From: Pomphorhynchus laevis
Lineage: Eukaryota; Acanthocephala; Palaeacanthocephala; Echinorhynchida; Pomphorhynchidae
DNA: 64,000 bases
Assembly (NCBI GenBank): GCA_012934845.2
Contig: WNNJ02001912.1
Location: 1-64,000, forward strand
Direction: 5' to 3'
Shown: in pieces, positions 10,301 through 21,920 of the stretch
How positions within the stretch are numbered: the first letter of the stretch is position 1
Layout: each line of letters starts with the position of its first letter
Position numbers and translations under genes: made by a program
Notes under the pieces: generated by a model
The model's input: the letters and a program-made list of their open reading frames with translations, nothing else
Databases searched by the model: none
What the model was told of the DNA's origin: nothing

Positions 10301-10983
10301 TGGAGAGATAATAAATACGCTCGATATGAGCGCTCACGTAAATAAAGTTTCGGCCAATTGCCGTCGTACTATTGGCATCATTAGACGATCTTTTGGATCA
10401 CTAGAGGCATGTAGCTTCAGAATAATATACAAGGCCCTCATCGAATCTCGAATGCTATACGCATCTCCCGCAGCGTATCCACATCTGTGCAAGAACATTG
10501 TGGCTTACGAATCAATTCTCCGGTCGGCTACCCGTCTTGTTCCCACTGTCAAAGACCTGCCGTTTGACCAGAAGTTAGAAATCCTAGGTGTTTCAACGGT
10601 TTGTGAAAGTTTGGTAAAAGCTGATCTTATGCTGGTATGGAGGGCAATTTTATCGCCCACTCATCCCCTCAACTTCATGTTTTGCCTACGCAACTCCGAG
10701 AAATTACGTGGACATCGACTAACGCTCAAACATCGTAGAAAAGTCCATCGACACTATCAGGATATCAGAGATCGAGTAATAAACAGTTGGAACAGACTCC
10801 CGTCATCTGCAATTGAATGCCGGAACATCCGAGAATTTCGGCGTGCGCTGAACAGTGTATCGCTCTCATAGGAAGTCGAACCTGATTTGGATTTTTTTGT
10901 TTTACTGACATTGTACTTTTTTTACATTGAGATCCAGCCAAACGAGCCACCGCTCATCGGCTGTTGTATACTAATAATAACAT
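10301..10983 (+). mobile_element. CR1-type LINE (second subfamily), 3' end
   Basis: 5'-truncated LINE. The coding part 10326-10871 is open (about 180 residues) and gives the C-terminal domain of a CR1-type ORF2: CRRTIGIIRRSF, RSATRLVPTVKDLPF, LEILGVSTV, then VINSWNRLPSSAIECRNIREF before the stop. The WNxLP box matches WNSLP and WNALP in the CR1 copies at 6.1 and 25.7 kb. The 3' UTR ends in TACTAATAATAACA. Related minus-strand ends lie at 20745-21510 and 32925-33430. Confidence 0.7.
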
Positions 10984-12220
10984 GCATTCCAGATTTTTCC
11001 AGTCCGTTCCAGATTTTTCCTGACAGTTCCAGATTATTCTGTCACTTCAAGATTTTTCTCTCAGTTCCGATCACTACGCTTGCGAATTGAGCTTAATCTC
11101 GATAAAAAGATCAAGCCTAGAAGAGCTCGATTTCAAATACCCGTTGCTGATCACGCATCTTCCACATCGGAATGCAATGATCGTTATACAAGTTTGGAAG
11201 TTGGATGCGATTGTAAAGGTTGTGACGTATAAACCCTTGTTCGAGTTAAAATATCTGACCGTTCAGTGTATCAAAGTAAACCGTTTACATGTGGTTTTTG
11301 TGCATCAGTAAGACTTTTACAGCTATCCTGCTCATCCACTTCTGTCTCACATACGACTATTCAAACCGATACCGTTTTTTAACTTTTATCTCGAATCAAC
11401 ACATGACTTCGCATCGTATAATCCCATTCTTGAACCTTATTTCACAAACACTCCTTGTTCAACTACGGATAAAACTTCCATTCATCTTCATCATCCTAAC
11501 AATGCAAAAGGTAACTATGTTCAACTCGTCCTAACTCACAAGAGTTAAGCACAGTCCATGCTTAGCCGCCCTCACGTATGCGCTTAAACGACCTTGCCGA
11601 TCTTCTTTCTCACTGTTCATTGCCTTATACTCTTTCTTTTGTTCTCGGTAACTGTAGCATTCGTCTTGATTATCCAGCTGACTCTGACTCTATCACTCTA
11701 ACTAATCTTTTTTCTGATTTTAACTATAAATTACTTTCAACAAGCCGCACTCATATTCTTGGCGGTGCTCTGGACATCATTGCTGCTCCCAACTGCTTCA
11801 ATGAATATACCTCCTTGTTAATTAATGATCCTGTTTGTCCGATCATAGTCTTGTCACTTTTACTCGTCCACATCCCCATCCAGTTTTGAATATAAAACTC
11901 TCCCCTACAACGCATCGTCAATTCAATTGTCCGGCTTATCCGTCTTCATCATTTTGAATATACATCTCACCATATTGTTTCTATCTATTTGCCTACCATT
12001 TATTGTCGTGTTCAAATTCATCTTATTGCTTTCCGCCTCTTATCTTTGCATACCCCTCCCTTTCTCAACCTTTTTTTTCTTGATAATTATCGTCCTACTT
12101 ACTGTTCCTTGCATTCCCGTAATTCTCATCTTTTATATGTCGCAAACTGCTCTACCTGCTTTGGCTTCCGCTCCTTATTTGTGGCTGCTCATCTCTCATG
12201 AAAAAAATATCAACACTATT
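10984..12220 (+). mobile_element. L2-type LINE, copy 3, with 5' end and a large internal deletion
   Basis: Begins with four spaced copies of TTCCAGATTTTTCC-like units (10989-11070), also seen at 12850, which look like the L2 5' UTR. ORF1 remains (11087-11534) are shifted and not assignable in detail. An endonuclease block (11578-11800: LSFVLGNCSIRLDYPADSD, DIIAAPNCF) then jumps near 11886 to the C-terminal region (LPLQRIVNSI-like, then PTIYCRVQIHLIAFRL in 11989-12201). Against copy 1 the whole RT domain, roughly 1.9 kb, is missing. In the endonuclease, GDFN reads GNCS, so the domain is dead. Confidence 0.7.
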
Positions 12221-12229
12221 TAAATAAAA

Positions 12230-12660
12230 ATTTATTGATTTTAAATTGCAAATTAGTTTACCCTTTAGTGGGGCCAGGCTTTCAGCACAATATCTCAGGG
12301 TGTTCCGTTAGTGAGCTGCTGGGTCGTCAATCGTCTCAGCGTGCAGATCGCACACACATAGTTGGGGATTTTGCAAGACTGATTAAGATTTTGCATCTCA
12401 AATTCCGTATACAATCTTGATAAATATTATGAGATATGGATGCCTTCTTTATTCCAATTTGTTTTAGCACATAGTTAGTTTGAACACATTCCGATATTAG
12501 CTGCAAATTTAATGGATTGAAGCTAGCTCTTTCAAAACGTTCGATTCGTTCACCATATTTCGCGTACGTTCTTCGTGCGTGGTAGAAGAAATGTGAGTTT
12601 GTAATACCAACAAAATACGAATGAGTAATGTTGTTAAAAATACATGCATCCATTAATGAT
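12230..12660 (-). mobile_element. Unassigned mobile-element coding remnant
   Basis: A minus-strand frame (12653 to 12336, 105 residues) reads YAKYGERIERFERASFNPL, later LRCKILISLAKSPTMCVRSAR. The closing pattern (basic, LxxSxxMCxRGxR) is familiar from a block found in many invertebrate mobile-element proteins, but I cannot name the family. A second, diverged example of the same block lies at 20051-20285 on the plus strand. A host gene fragment is unlikely given the setting. Confidence 0.35.
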
Positions 12661-12844
12661 CGCTCCGTTCTTTTTCCGTATAATCCTTACCACATAATGT
12701 TTAGTCGTGCTTTTTGTTCCTTATTCGCCGTTGATTTTTCAAATACTACATTCAGCGATATTTTGATAAGCACTCGGGGATATTTTGATAAGCTCTCGTG
12801 CGGCTGTGAGAGCTAAGCTAAAAAATTGTCTTGGTGATTATAAA

Positions 12845-13260
12845 TTCTTACATTCCAGATTTTTCCGGTCAGTTTATCTCGCTACGCTCGTGATAAGCTC
12901 AGATAGATCGTCTCGCTGCGCTAGCCGATCAGTTGCAGCAGCAAATCTAACAGCTTCAACACACAAGAACGTTAATGGGAGGACGTAAGAAAACAGCTAC
13001 CACCGACACCAACTATGCTCAACTGCAAGTACAGTGCTCGACACACGACTGTAGCGTCTGGACAACAATCGCCTGCGACAACAATAAGTCTAAAGAAGAC
13101 TTCCTATGCAGATTTTTTGCAAACAAATTAATGCGTTAAATCTCGCAAAATCACATATCAACATCCAACACGTCCACTCAAACTACTCGCGTCGTTTCCA
13201 ATGTATGTTCCCAACCCACCGACCCTGCACCGTATACACTTCCCATCTGTGATAGATAGA
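12845..13260 (+). mobile_element. L2/CR1-type LINE 5' end: leader and start of ORF1
   Basis: Starts with CATTCCAGATTTTTCCGG, the leader motif also at 10984. A short ORF1 start at 12975-13139 reads MGGRKKTATTDTNYAQLQ and CSTHDCSVWTTIACD and then stops. The lysine-rich start and CxxxxCxxW pattern match the zinc finger of the CR1 ORF1 at 1885 (MARTKKTETKK, CSRSGCDIW). Pyrimidine-rich, threonine-coding sequence continues to about 13240. This is a fragment, broken by a stop after 54 codons. Confidence 0.55.
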
Positions 13261-13344
13261 ATCAATAAACCGATATAAGGTTTTAATAAGCAATCTAAAA
13301 CATCATTACAAAATAACTGGCAAGTCAATATAATACTATAACAT

Positions 13345-13665
13345 TTACTCCATCCGATAATCTTGAAATTTTTCTAGCATTTTTCTGCTTCGGTCTGGCC
13401 TGATACTTATCTGTTCGTTAAATTTTTGAAAAGTCTTATTCGCACCATCGTGATCATTCTGATTGATCCAATTTCCGGTATCTAAATCACTATACGTAGA
13501 GAATTGTGCGTTATCAAGAATCGAATCGTTTATTTTAGACTCAAACGACACTTCCGAATAAACGGTAGTATTATTTAGTGGGTCGTTATATAGTGCATTA
13601 GGGACATCGAAACTACTGTAACAGCATTTTCCTTTTGAGCAATTATTTAAATCGTAGGAAGCCAA
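13345..13665 (-). CDS. Unrecognised 106-residue ORF
   Basis: An open minus-strand frame starting MASYDLNNCSKGKCC and ending MLEKFQDYRME. It is hydrophilic, rich in Asn, Asp and Ser, with three cysteines near the start and no signal peptide or membrane segment. Composition looks coding-like for an AT-rich genome. It directly follows the gypsy fossil on the same strand and its first codons lie in that fossil's edge, so it may be a chance frame, a piece of the element, or an unrelated exon. I do not recognise a family. Confidence 0.25.
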   Translation of the reverse strand: MASYDLNNCSKGKCCYSSFDVPNALYNDPLNNTTVYSEVSFESKINDSILDNAQFSTYSDLDTGNWINQNDHDGANKTFQKFNEQISIRPDRSRKMLEKFQDYRME

Positions 13666-13679
13666 TTTGCTCGTCGAAA

Positions 13680-14470
13680 TAGTAATTTATTTTCCTTCTT
13701 TCGTTTAAAACATCATGCAATTGTTCCAATTTGTTTATAGACACAGCAGAAAAGCGCGACATGGCATCAGCAGCAACGTTCTTATTCCCAGGACGATAAA
13801 TTATGTCAAAGCTGAAGGGAGCTAGCTCTAACCGTCATCGTGAAATTTTTTCGTTTTTAATTTTATTTGCTCATTTACAATCAAACATAAACATCATTAA
13901 ACGTTGATCGGTGATTAACTTGAAGGGAGCAGGTAGAAAGTAATGACGCCAACGCCGCAGGGTTTCGACTATCGCCAAAGCTTCTTTCTTAATTGATGGT
14001 AACGTTTGTTGTGACATCGTTAAGGTTTTCGAAAAAAATGCTACTGGTTTTTCTTCCTGACTAAGCACTGATCAAATAGCTCTATCATATGCATCTGTTT
14101 CTACTATAAGATTTTTTTGAGGATCGTAAGTATTCAGAGAAGCTACACAAAGCTCGTTCTTTGATACATTCGTGAACAATCAAAGAAACCGGGAAGTGAC
14201 GACAATCAATAAGCGGACGAATACGCAGGGAGTATCGGGGAATCCATTTGCTATAATAGGATAAAAATCCCAGCAAACGTTTGAGCTCTGACGTGTTCGA
14301 TGGATCCGGAAAATTCAGTAATGCGTGCATATGATCTGGGTCGGGTTTAATTTCGCTGTTAGATATCACATGTCCTAAGAACTTGATGTGATGCTGCCTG
14401 TACTTCCATTTGTGTTTTGATATTTGAATATTAAGTTTCTCAACAACTGTGACGTTCTTCTACCCGATCA
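13680..14470 (-). mobile_element. Ty3/gypsy-type LTR retrotransposon fossil (pol fragment)
   Basis: A broken remnant on the minus strand. The recognisable parts, in order, are the end of the reverse transcriptase and connection region (KRLLGFLSYYSKWIPRYS), the RNase H-like region (PVAFFSKTLTMSQQ, PSIKKEALAIVETLRRWRHY) and the tether before integrase (IIYRPGNKNVAADAMSR). The order and motifs are typical of Ty3/gypsy pol. No LTRs, gag or integrase core are seen. It has several breaks and is old. Confidence 0.75.
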
Positions 14471-14489
14471 AATGATCGTTCTTTTACCC

Positions 14490-16611
14490 GATCATTTTGG
14501 ATCTCGCCATTGTATACGTCTTGGTTCATCAGCTCCTACCTCCTTATTTTTTCCCTAACTCGCTGACCTCATTTCTCATTGTTATTTGTCCTTCACTCGT
14601 TCTACGCCACTTCAACATCCGCCTTGATCGCCCTTCTTACACCGATTACATCCGATTCATCAACATTCTATCCAACTACGATTACAAACTCATCTCCACT
14701 GATCCACACATAACCTTGGCGGAGCACTCGACATCATCGCTGTCACCGATCATTTTGTTGCCTACACCTCACTGTCTATCTCTGATCCTGGTCTATCCGA
14801 TCACTTTATCGTCATCCTTGATCTCACTTTCAACCACTCCCCGCTTCACACACCTACCATCCTACGTCGCCCTTGGAGAAAACTTGACACCCCCTTCTCC
14901 GCTTCGCCTTACTTAAATCGTCTCTATCTTATCACAATAACATTATCCTCTCCTCACGATCTCGCCTTTCTTTTCGACTCTGAACTCACATCCACTCTCG
15001 ATCTTCTTTTGCTGTTCAAGCCTCACCCTCACCGTCGCTTGCACCGTGCCCCATGGTTTAACATCCAATGCCTACTCACAAAGCGTCGAGTATATCACCG
15101 CTCTCTCAGACGTGATTTCCGCTCCCTCACTTCGTCTCACCGTGATTCCTATCTTGCTCTTCGCCGGTCTCATCTCCACCTACTACGTATCAAATGCAAC
15201 TCCTTCTGGCAGCACAAAATCAACACTTCATTAAACTCTAACGCTCTCTGACATACTTTTAACTCAATCCTTTCTCGCTACTCCTCTTCGTCTTGCAAAA
15301 TCAATGCCCATGATTATTCGTCATTTCTTCATACCAAAGTATCCACGTTGCTCTCTCACAACTCCGTATCTATTCCATCTCACTGCTACTCGCCTCGCAT
15401 CATCCTCCCGGAACACTATCATATTCTCACTGTATCACCTGCCGAAGTTTCATCTGTCCTCATGTCCTTGCCCAACAAAACATCACCTGCCGATTCCCTG
15501 ACTACACCATACTTAAATCCATATGCTCATCGATATCCACTTTCCTCACCACCTTGTAAAGCTCGTCCATCCGCAGTCGTATCTTTCCATCACACTAGAA
15601 ATCCGCTAACGTTCGTCCCCTCCTTAAGAAACAATGGCTTGACCCTTCACTTCCTTCTAGCTATCATCCAATTTCACTCCTCCCTACTCTTTCCAAGCTC
15701 TTAGAGCGCCTTATCTTAATACAGATCAACGTTTATCTCTCTTCATCCAATATGTACCCTCCTTTTCAATCCGCTTCCGCTCTAATCACTCCACAGAAAT
15801 CGCCTGCATGAAAGTTTACAACGACTTACTCATTTATTGTGACAAGTCTCTATATAGTGTTCTCATCTCCCTCAACCTCTCCTCCGCCTTCGGCATCGTC
15901 GACTTTCTCGACTTCGTTATGATTACGGTTTTTTTTCCTCCTCCATAGCATGGTTTGCTTCATATGTATCCGACCGTTGCCTCATCAATAATCCCCATAG
16001 TCCCCAATCTCACTTTCTTAGGATTCTATTTCGATGATTACCTTTACCTTAAAGCCTTTGTCTGCGACAAGATCCGCTCGTCTAACTTGATTCTCTATAA
16101 TATCCGCCGTATCCGCCCCTTATCGATGTCTGTTCCTGTATGTCTGTTCTTTCATCGCTTCTTTTTCCTAAAATCGATTACTGCCTCAGCTTTTTTTACC
16201 AATTCTCCAAAATCCATCATCCTACCCTTACAACGCATCAACTCCGTCGTTTGAGTTCTCCTACGTCTTCGTTGCTTTGACCACACATCCACATATGTTG
16301 CCCAACTCTCCTGTTCCACCATTCACATTCACATACAACTCTGGCTTCTTCTTGTAATTTTTCATCTCATTGCTGTCGGCTCCCCAACGTTCATCAACCT
16401 CTCTTTTAGACGACACTCGTCTAACCACTCTCTATCACTGCGCTCCCGTAATTCCCTCCGCCTCTACTTTACCAATTACTATAACAACTACGGTATCCGA
16501 TCCTTCCTCGTTGCCGCCCTACTTGCCTGGAATCAGCTCCTACTCGACGTCCACCGCGCTCCCTCCTTTATTGAATTCAAATGCAGCCTCCGTACCCACC
16601 TCCTCGAAACA
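14490..16611 (+). mobile_element. L2-type LINE, copy 4, heavily decayed
   Basis: Worn L2 copy parallel to the one at 26196-28800. The order of matches is the same: endonuclease (14500-14850, CGCCACTTCAACATCCGCC for the GDFNIR region), linker (15009-15251, HRRLHRAPWFNIQCLL), RT core (15350-15960), thumb (FLGFYFDDYLYLKAF, about 16017) and C-terminus (16370-16611). Many small indels split it into short frames, and the YADD region is largely lost near 15960. About 110 bases around 16290-16400 are almost identical to 28400-28510, including a shared frame-breaking segment, so both copies come from one subfamily. It stops abruptly at 16611 against the next LINE. Confidence 0.75.
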
Positions 16612-16616
16612 GGGCC

Positions 16617-18696
16617 CACCTAGCTTTCTTCAGGATACGTTTGAGTCTATCCAGGTCAGCTTTCGCCGACCAGTTCACCGTAACGATGAACCCCATGTAT
16701 TTTACTCGACTTGTGAAGGTGGGGAGTGGTTCAGAGGCAAATAAGAAGGAGAGGTCAGAGAGTGCTAATCTCTTTAGTTTTTGCTTTGTAGCAAGGGTGC
16801 CGTGAAAGACAACCATCTGCGATATAGAGGAGTTTAAAATAAGATTGGATATGAGTATCTGATCTTTTAGTCTTAAAAAACGGCTGATGTCCGAAACTAT
16901 GTCTTTGCACCTGCGTCCAGAAAACAGGGCTGTGGTATCATCAGCTTATACCACTAGACGTTGTTTTCGTCTAAATATTTTAAAGAGTTCAATAAAGGCA
17001 GCAAGATATAAGATAAAAGGGAGGGGAGCCTTGAGACACACCTGTAATAGGGTAGAACTGACGCGCATCAGGGTCATCTTCATAAAAGAATCGCTTGGTG
17101 TAAAGCAGTATCTCCACCCTGTTAACAATTCTCGCAGGCAACCCGAGGGACCTGAGAGAAGAGATAACAAAGGGAATAGAGATGCGGTCAAATGCTGCGG
17201 AAAAATCAAGGAAAACAGCCACAGCGAGTTGATGATTATTCTCCTGACAAAACCGATGCACTTCACCAACTGCTGAATGGACCAAGCGACCTTTGACGAA
17301 TCCATGGAAACCAGGTGGGATTAAATTTAGCCTACTCAGATGATCGTGGATTCTACCCGCAAGCGCTTTTTCGTAGATCGAGATGAGGGAATTTTGAATC
17401 GAAATGGGCCGCAGGTTTTTAGGACAAGAGACCTGATACATTTTAGGTATAAAAATTCTCCTGTTAATGTTGATGACGACCACGTCAGATGGGGTGGCTA
17501 ATAGCATTGTAACGGCCACCTCTCTTCTTTGTTCGGCTGTCAAAACTGACAGTACGAGCAGAGAGTGGAGCGACGGATTTGGAGGTGCACAGAAGAGGCC
17601 CCCAGGCATTGAGAATATCTGTGACAGATAAGTCTCTACTCCTGAAATCTCCCCAAGGCGAGATTGGTTGCGGTGATTGAGTGGCTCCATAATTATGTAG
17701 GGATAGTGACTCCTCCAAAAACATTATCAAGACCGATATTACCGATCCAACCCAATGCCCTATCCTTCCAACAGACAAACCTCTTCTTGAATATCTTCCA
17801 GAAGGAAGACTGGGATGGATTAAAGTAAGCTATGCTAGCCCTATCCTTACCCAATTAGAACTATACCTAGTGCTCCAAAATTCTTTAGAGAGAACATGCC
17901 TGGCAGGAGCAGAGAGATTGGGGAGACGGAACAAATATGCTAAGCTCTTGAGCTTTGTTGGAGTGGGACTGAAAATGCGACCTTTATAGGTTGTTGAAAG
18001 CAATGCGGTAGCTTGCGAAGAGAGGTAGCAATTAAATTCGTTTAAACTCTCATTACCAATTCGGGGGAAGCGTTGGATAGCTACCTGAAAGAAAGCCACT
18101 CTGATCTGGTCAAAGTGAAATCTCCTCCGAAGCAGCGTTTCCTCTTCTATCCGCCAGCGAATTTGATCATGAGAGGTGGACAGATGTTGTCACGACTGCT
18201 CTGTACGGAAGGGTTTCCTGGCTCTGCGGAGTGCAGCATTAATCGAACGACCAGTTCTGTCGTTGAAGTCACCTAGTATCATGTCATAGCCGCTGTCAAT
18301 AATACTATACAGGACGTCACGGTTCTTGTGAATATCCCCTGGACGGATGTAGACATTGGCTAGACTGAGTCGTTTACAGTTCTTACAGAGTGAGACTACT
18401 AAACAAGACATGGCTAGACACGAGTAATTTAATAGGATGTAGGACCTTAAAGAGCACTTAACTAAGGTCAAGAGTCCTTGAGATGAAAAGGAGTGAGGTG
18501 GGGTTATGTACAGAGTATAGTGTGAACATATATGTTTTGGGATAAATCGAGTAATGTCCTGGGGAAGACGGATAGACCGCGTCCCCTGAAGGACTATAAT
18601 ATCTGCATCTCTAGCAGATAGAAGTCTAATGGCAGAAGCACATCCCGAGTTCCACTGAAAGATATTCAGTGAAAAAGGCTCACAAGTACTCTGCAT
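16617..18696 (-). pseudogene. I/Jockey-type LINE ORF2 (endonuclease and reverse transcriptase)
   Basis: Starts at ATG 18696 (MQSTCEPFSLNIFQWNSGC). Endonuclease motifs are DADIIVLQGTRS (Gly-Thr where Glu-Thr is usual), LANVYIRPGD and MILGDFNDRTG, followed by a frameshift near 18190. The RT part (17690-16990) has RPISIQNSLISIYEKALAGRI, VFLDFSAAFDRISIPFV and ITGVSQGSPP. The YADDTTALF block is recoverable near 16940 in another frame, then VVFHGTLATKQKLKRL and VKYMGFIVTVNW. At least three frame changes separate these blocks, so no working protein is made. Confidence 0.65.
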
Positions 18697-18719
18697 TGTG
18701 ATGGATTAGTTGGATGGGG

Positions 18720-19947
18720 GATTGCCCACCTAGACAAAGCTAGGTGCAGGAAGGTTGCCCTTCCCACCACTAGCCCCCTCCAGGGAAGGTACTCGCCCCT
18801 GGGCAATATCATCATTTCCCTTAGTCTTACGTTGAATAAGCGTCCCGATCTTGAGCGGGGGGGACGGCATGGGCCGAAACCCCCTCTTTTTCGACTGGAA
18901 TAACAAATGCCACTGGAATCGAGGGATTCTTGTTGATAGCACCCACGACAATTAATATAGAGTTTTTCAACCTTCTATGCGACACTTCTATCTTTATATC
19001 CATCAACCGGAATATCTCTGTGTCGTCCATGCGCGGTGCGGTCACACAAGGGAAGCACGTTGTAGGTTTAATCGGACGAATAAAAAGGCTTCTGCATGCC
19101 TTGAACTTACTGCAGCTTCTGGGCCATGCAGGATGACTCCCCCCCCCGCATTTAGAACATGAATGGGGGGGGGCGAGCAGCGGTCATATCAGGACAGAGA
19201 TTGACAAGAAGCTGATCCGCAGATACCACATGTAGGGATCACTGCAGCTGGAGGTCCAGTGCCCCAATTTGTGACACCGGCTGCAGTGGGGGTAGGTTAA
19301 TTCATCTTTTTCGGTTATTGAAAAACGAATGTTGAACCCCATAAACGGGTTAGACGACGATTTTGATAGAGTTTCAGCTATCTCCACTGGCATAGTACAA
19401 AAGCCAACCGGGATAGGGTTCCCGTCCCTACCCACGATTGGTCTTAGACTAGAAACTTTGAAAGTCGCTATAAACGATTGCTTGTCATCTTCATTCATTG
19501 AACATGGTAGATTGGTAACTTTGATCGAAGCCAGGATAGGCTTTATGGTAAGTTCACCGAACTCTTTAAGGTTCTCGGAAAAATATTCTGAGTATTTCAT
19601 TTGTAAGATCGGAAGATACAAAAGAAATTTTCACTTCGGAGGGGTGTATCTTTACAGAATTAAACAAAATCCTGTTCTTATATTGAAGCGATTAATTTCT
19701 CAGAAATTTATTGTACAGTTGATCTCTTTCTATGTCTTGTTACTTTAATTAAAGTCAAATTTCTCTTTTTAGGGAGGAGGAGAAGCACCTCCCCATAGCA
19801 TGAAGATAACAAAACATTACTGACCTCATCGCTGTGACGTTGAGTTGAAGAACATCCAATACAAACCTCTTTTTCGGTTGGAAAATTGCTGTATTTAGCA
19901 TCAGAATTCGAGTTCTTTGATACCTCCGCCATGTTTTGCGTTATCAT
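18720..19947 (-). pseudogene. I/Jockey-type LINE ORF1 with zinc knuckle
   Basis: Begins near 19936 (MAEVSKNSNSDAKYS), changes frame near 19700, then an open piece 19621-19184 contains a conserved Jockey/I ORF1 core (VTNLPCSMNEDD, VGRDGNPIPVGFCTMP) and the knuckle CSRCHKLGHWTSSC. A G-run at 19141-19175 breaks the frame. A basic C-terminal part (19045-18827) follows. It is a nucleic-acid-binding protein of the element; broken. Confidence 0.55.
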
Positions 19948-20050
19948 AACGTATCAATTTGAAAAACATCTAAATACCGGGAGAGTGTATCGCGTTAGTT
20001 GAACGAGCTAGTTTTATTCCTATTACAATCTCTTACATAGCGGAACAAAG

Positions 20051-20290
20051 TTGGCTGTTGCGGTTATCAAAATAATAGCACACAAACTTGCAGCAAAGAA
20101 ACAGTTACCATATACTTATGAAGTATCGAGGATCCTGGCAAGAATTGAACTGCAGTTTGCACGATGCATCTCGATGTGCATCCAGGGTCCGCGTTCTGCT
20201 CACAACCGTCCAGCGGTGTTAGTGAAAATATCGGACTTGTCAGGTTTTTATTTAATACAATGACAAACTTAACGACGAAACTCATATGTT
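20051..20290 (+). mobile_element. Unassigned mobile-element remnant (same block as 12336-12653)
   Basis: A 70-codon frame reads KIIAHKLAAKKQLPYTYEV, then LARIELQFARCISMCIQGPR. The spacing and ending match the block on the minus strand at 12336-12653 (ISLAKSPTMCVRSAR). No complete domain or terminal repeat is visible. Confidence 0.3.
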
Positions 20291-20616
20291 AAGCTAAACG
20301 CTGTATACGATCGAATACCCTGTTATTTTTGATTTGTAACTATTTTTGCTATGATATTATAAGAATATATATTTATATTAAACAAAATTATCAACAGAGA
20401 AACAGAATCCCTCTCAATCCTTATACAAACTAAGAAGATGTATAAGATACTAAGAGACATTATTTTAACTCTGTAAACAACACTAAGGATCGATACTCAG
20501 GCTCAATACTTAATTCTAATACTATTTATCATAATTAATTAGTTGAGTTGACTTTTACTCGAGACAAACTCCATTAAAATTACTGCACGTTCTCGTTTTT
20601 GTTGATAGAAGTACAT

Positions 20617-21920
20617 TGGATTAGCTAACTGAATATACGTATTTTATACTATATATAAATTTGAAAAAAATTAAATTTTATATAAATTTAAAAAATAAAA
20701 TAGATATATTAAAAAATAAATAAAAAATTTTATTTTAATTTATTATATGTCGACTTCCAAGGGAGCTGAAGCTCGTAAGGAAGCATCACATCGAATAAAA
20801 AAAACAAAAAAACGAAAAAAAAACATCAAGAGTTCATGAGGTTAAGCTTTAGGCGTTCTTTGAATTGCACAGCGGTAGATCTGTTGATCACACCAGGTGA
20901 TAATCTATTCCATCGTTTACAGACGTGATCAATCACTGTCGTACAATTTTTTCGATGCTTTGATCGATGTTTAAACATAGCTCGTGTCCACGTAACATTG
21001 AGGGTTCACGAAGACAGAACAGCTGCTTACACGGATGGTTAGGCACGCGCAGCGACATCCACACTAGTGTAAGATCTGCAATCAACAGATCGCATTCAAT
21101 AGATCTTATACCCAACGTCTCTAGTCTAACTGGATAAGGAATGGAGCGAGTTGCCGGAACCAAGTGTGTGGCTCTTCTCAAAATGTTGTCGAATTCACTC
21201 ACAATTCTGATTTCAGTTGAGGGTGTGTCGCGTGAGCTGCATAGAGCATATGTGATTTTAAGAGACTCGAATATACAATGCGTAAAACATTTGGCTCAAG
21301 TCGTCCAACGTTTCGATGAAGAAATCCTAAGATTCTACGGTATTTTGCAATAATCGCAGTAGAATGAAGACGATATTTTAAATTGGAGGAGATAACAACA
21401 CCTAGATCAGTAAAGTGATTTACTGATTCAATAACTGTTTAGCTGAATTGATAAGAAGGGGAAGGTAATCAAGAATATTTAAGCTGAATTTTTCTTTATA
21501 TTTCATCTTTTTTATAAATAAAAAAATAAAATAGATAATTGTGAATAATAAATAATTAAAAATAATGATTTAAAGAATAAATAACATAAGTAATAAATAA
21601 TTAGAAGATTTTATATAGTTTAAAATTATATAAATTTAGAATTTAAAATGAAAGTCAAATTTTTGAATTGACTAATAAATAACATACAATGTATCAGATA
21701 GAGATTAGAGATCATTAGGAAGAATAGTCATGCCATTGTGTTTCGTCACCTATTCATCAACTCAACTTAGCAGCGGAGCCAAATACAAGCTAATGATGTA
21801 TCTTCTCTAATAAAATTTCATTATCTAGTATAATAGTTTATTCTAACACAGAGTATATTATCTACTATTCATTCATAATTTTTCCTATTTAAGAGTTTAA
21901 ATTTGTTTAATTTTTCTTTA
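20617..21920 (+). mobile_element. PLE terminal repeat, interrupted by a CR1-type 3' end
   Basis: A worn copy of the terminal-repeat family. The head (TTAGCTAACTGAATATACG) starts at 20617. After an inserted LINE piece, the rest of the unit runs from about 21538 to 21920 and includes the structured block at 21720-21800 (TTTCGTCACCTATTCATCAA, CAGCGGAGCCAAATACAAGC) and the AGAGTTTAAATTTGTTTAA edge near 21891. The pairing stems of the block are mostly lost here. Confidence 0.55.
20707..21520 (-). mobile_element. CR1-type LINE (second subfamily), 3' end, inserted in PLE repeat
   Basis: Minus-strand LINE end. The C-terminal coding part (21202-20933) reads FDNILRRATHLVPATRSIPYPV, LETLGIRSIECDLLIADLTL and CLREPSMLRGHELCL, matching the plus-strand copy at 10326. 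Upstream codons appear in other frames to about 21480. The 3' UTR (20930-20745) resembles 32930-33070. A 17-bp direct repeat, AAAAAATAAAATAGATA, flanks it at 20690-20706 and 21521-21537, the expected target-site duplication. Confidence 0.7.

Larger units (their letters stand above)
16612..19990 (-). mobile_element. I/Jockey-type LINE, minus strand, decayed
   Basis: Reads right to left. An ORF1 with zinc knuckle is at about 19930-18720, the ORF2 endonuclease at 18696-18190, the reverse transcriptase at about 17690-16990, and thumb and C-terminal parts run to 16612. It belongs to a different clade from the CR1 and L2 elements: ORF1 has a CCHC knuckle (CSRCHKLGHWTSSC) and the endonuclease opens NIFQWNSGCASAIRLL. 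It is broken by several frameshifts. The 3' end directly abuts L2 copy 4 at 16611/16612 without its own tail, which suggests a deletion or recombination joint. Confidence 0.7.
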
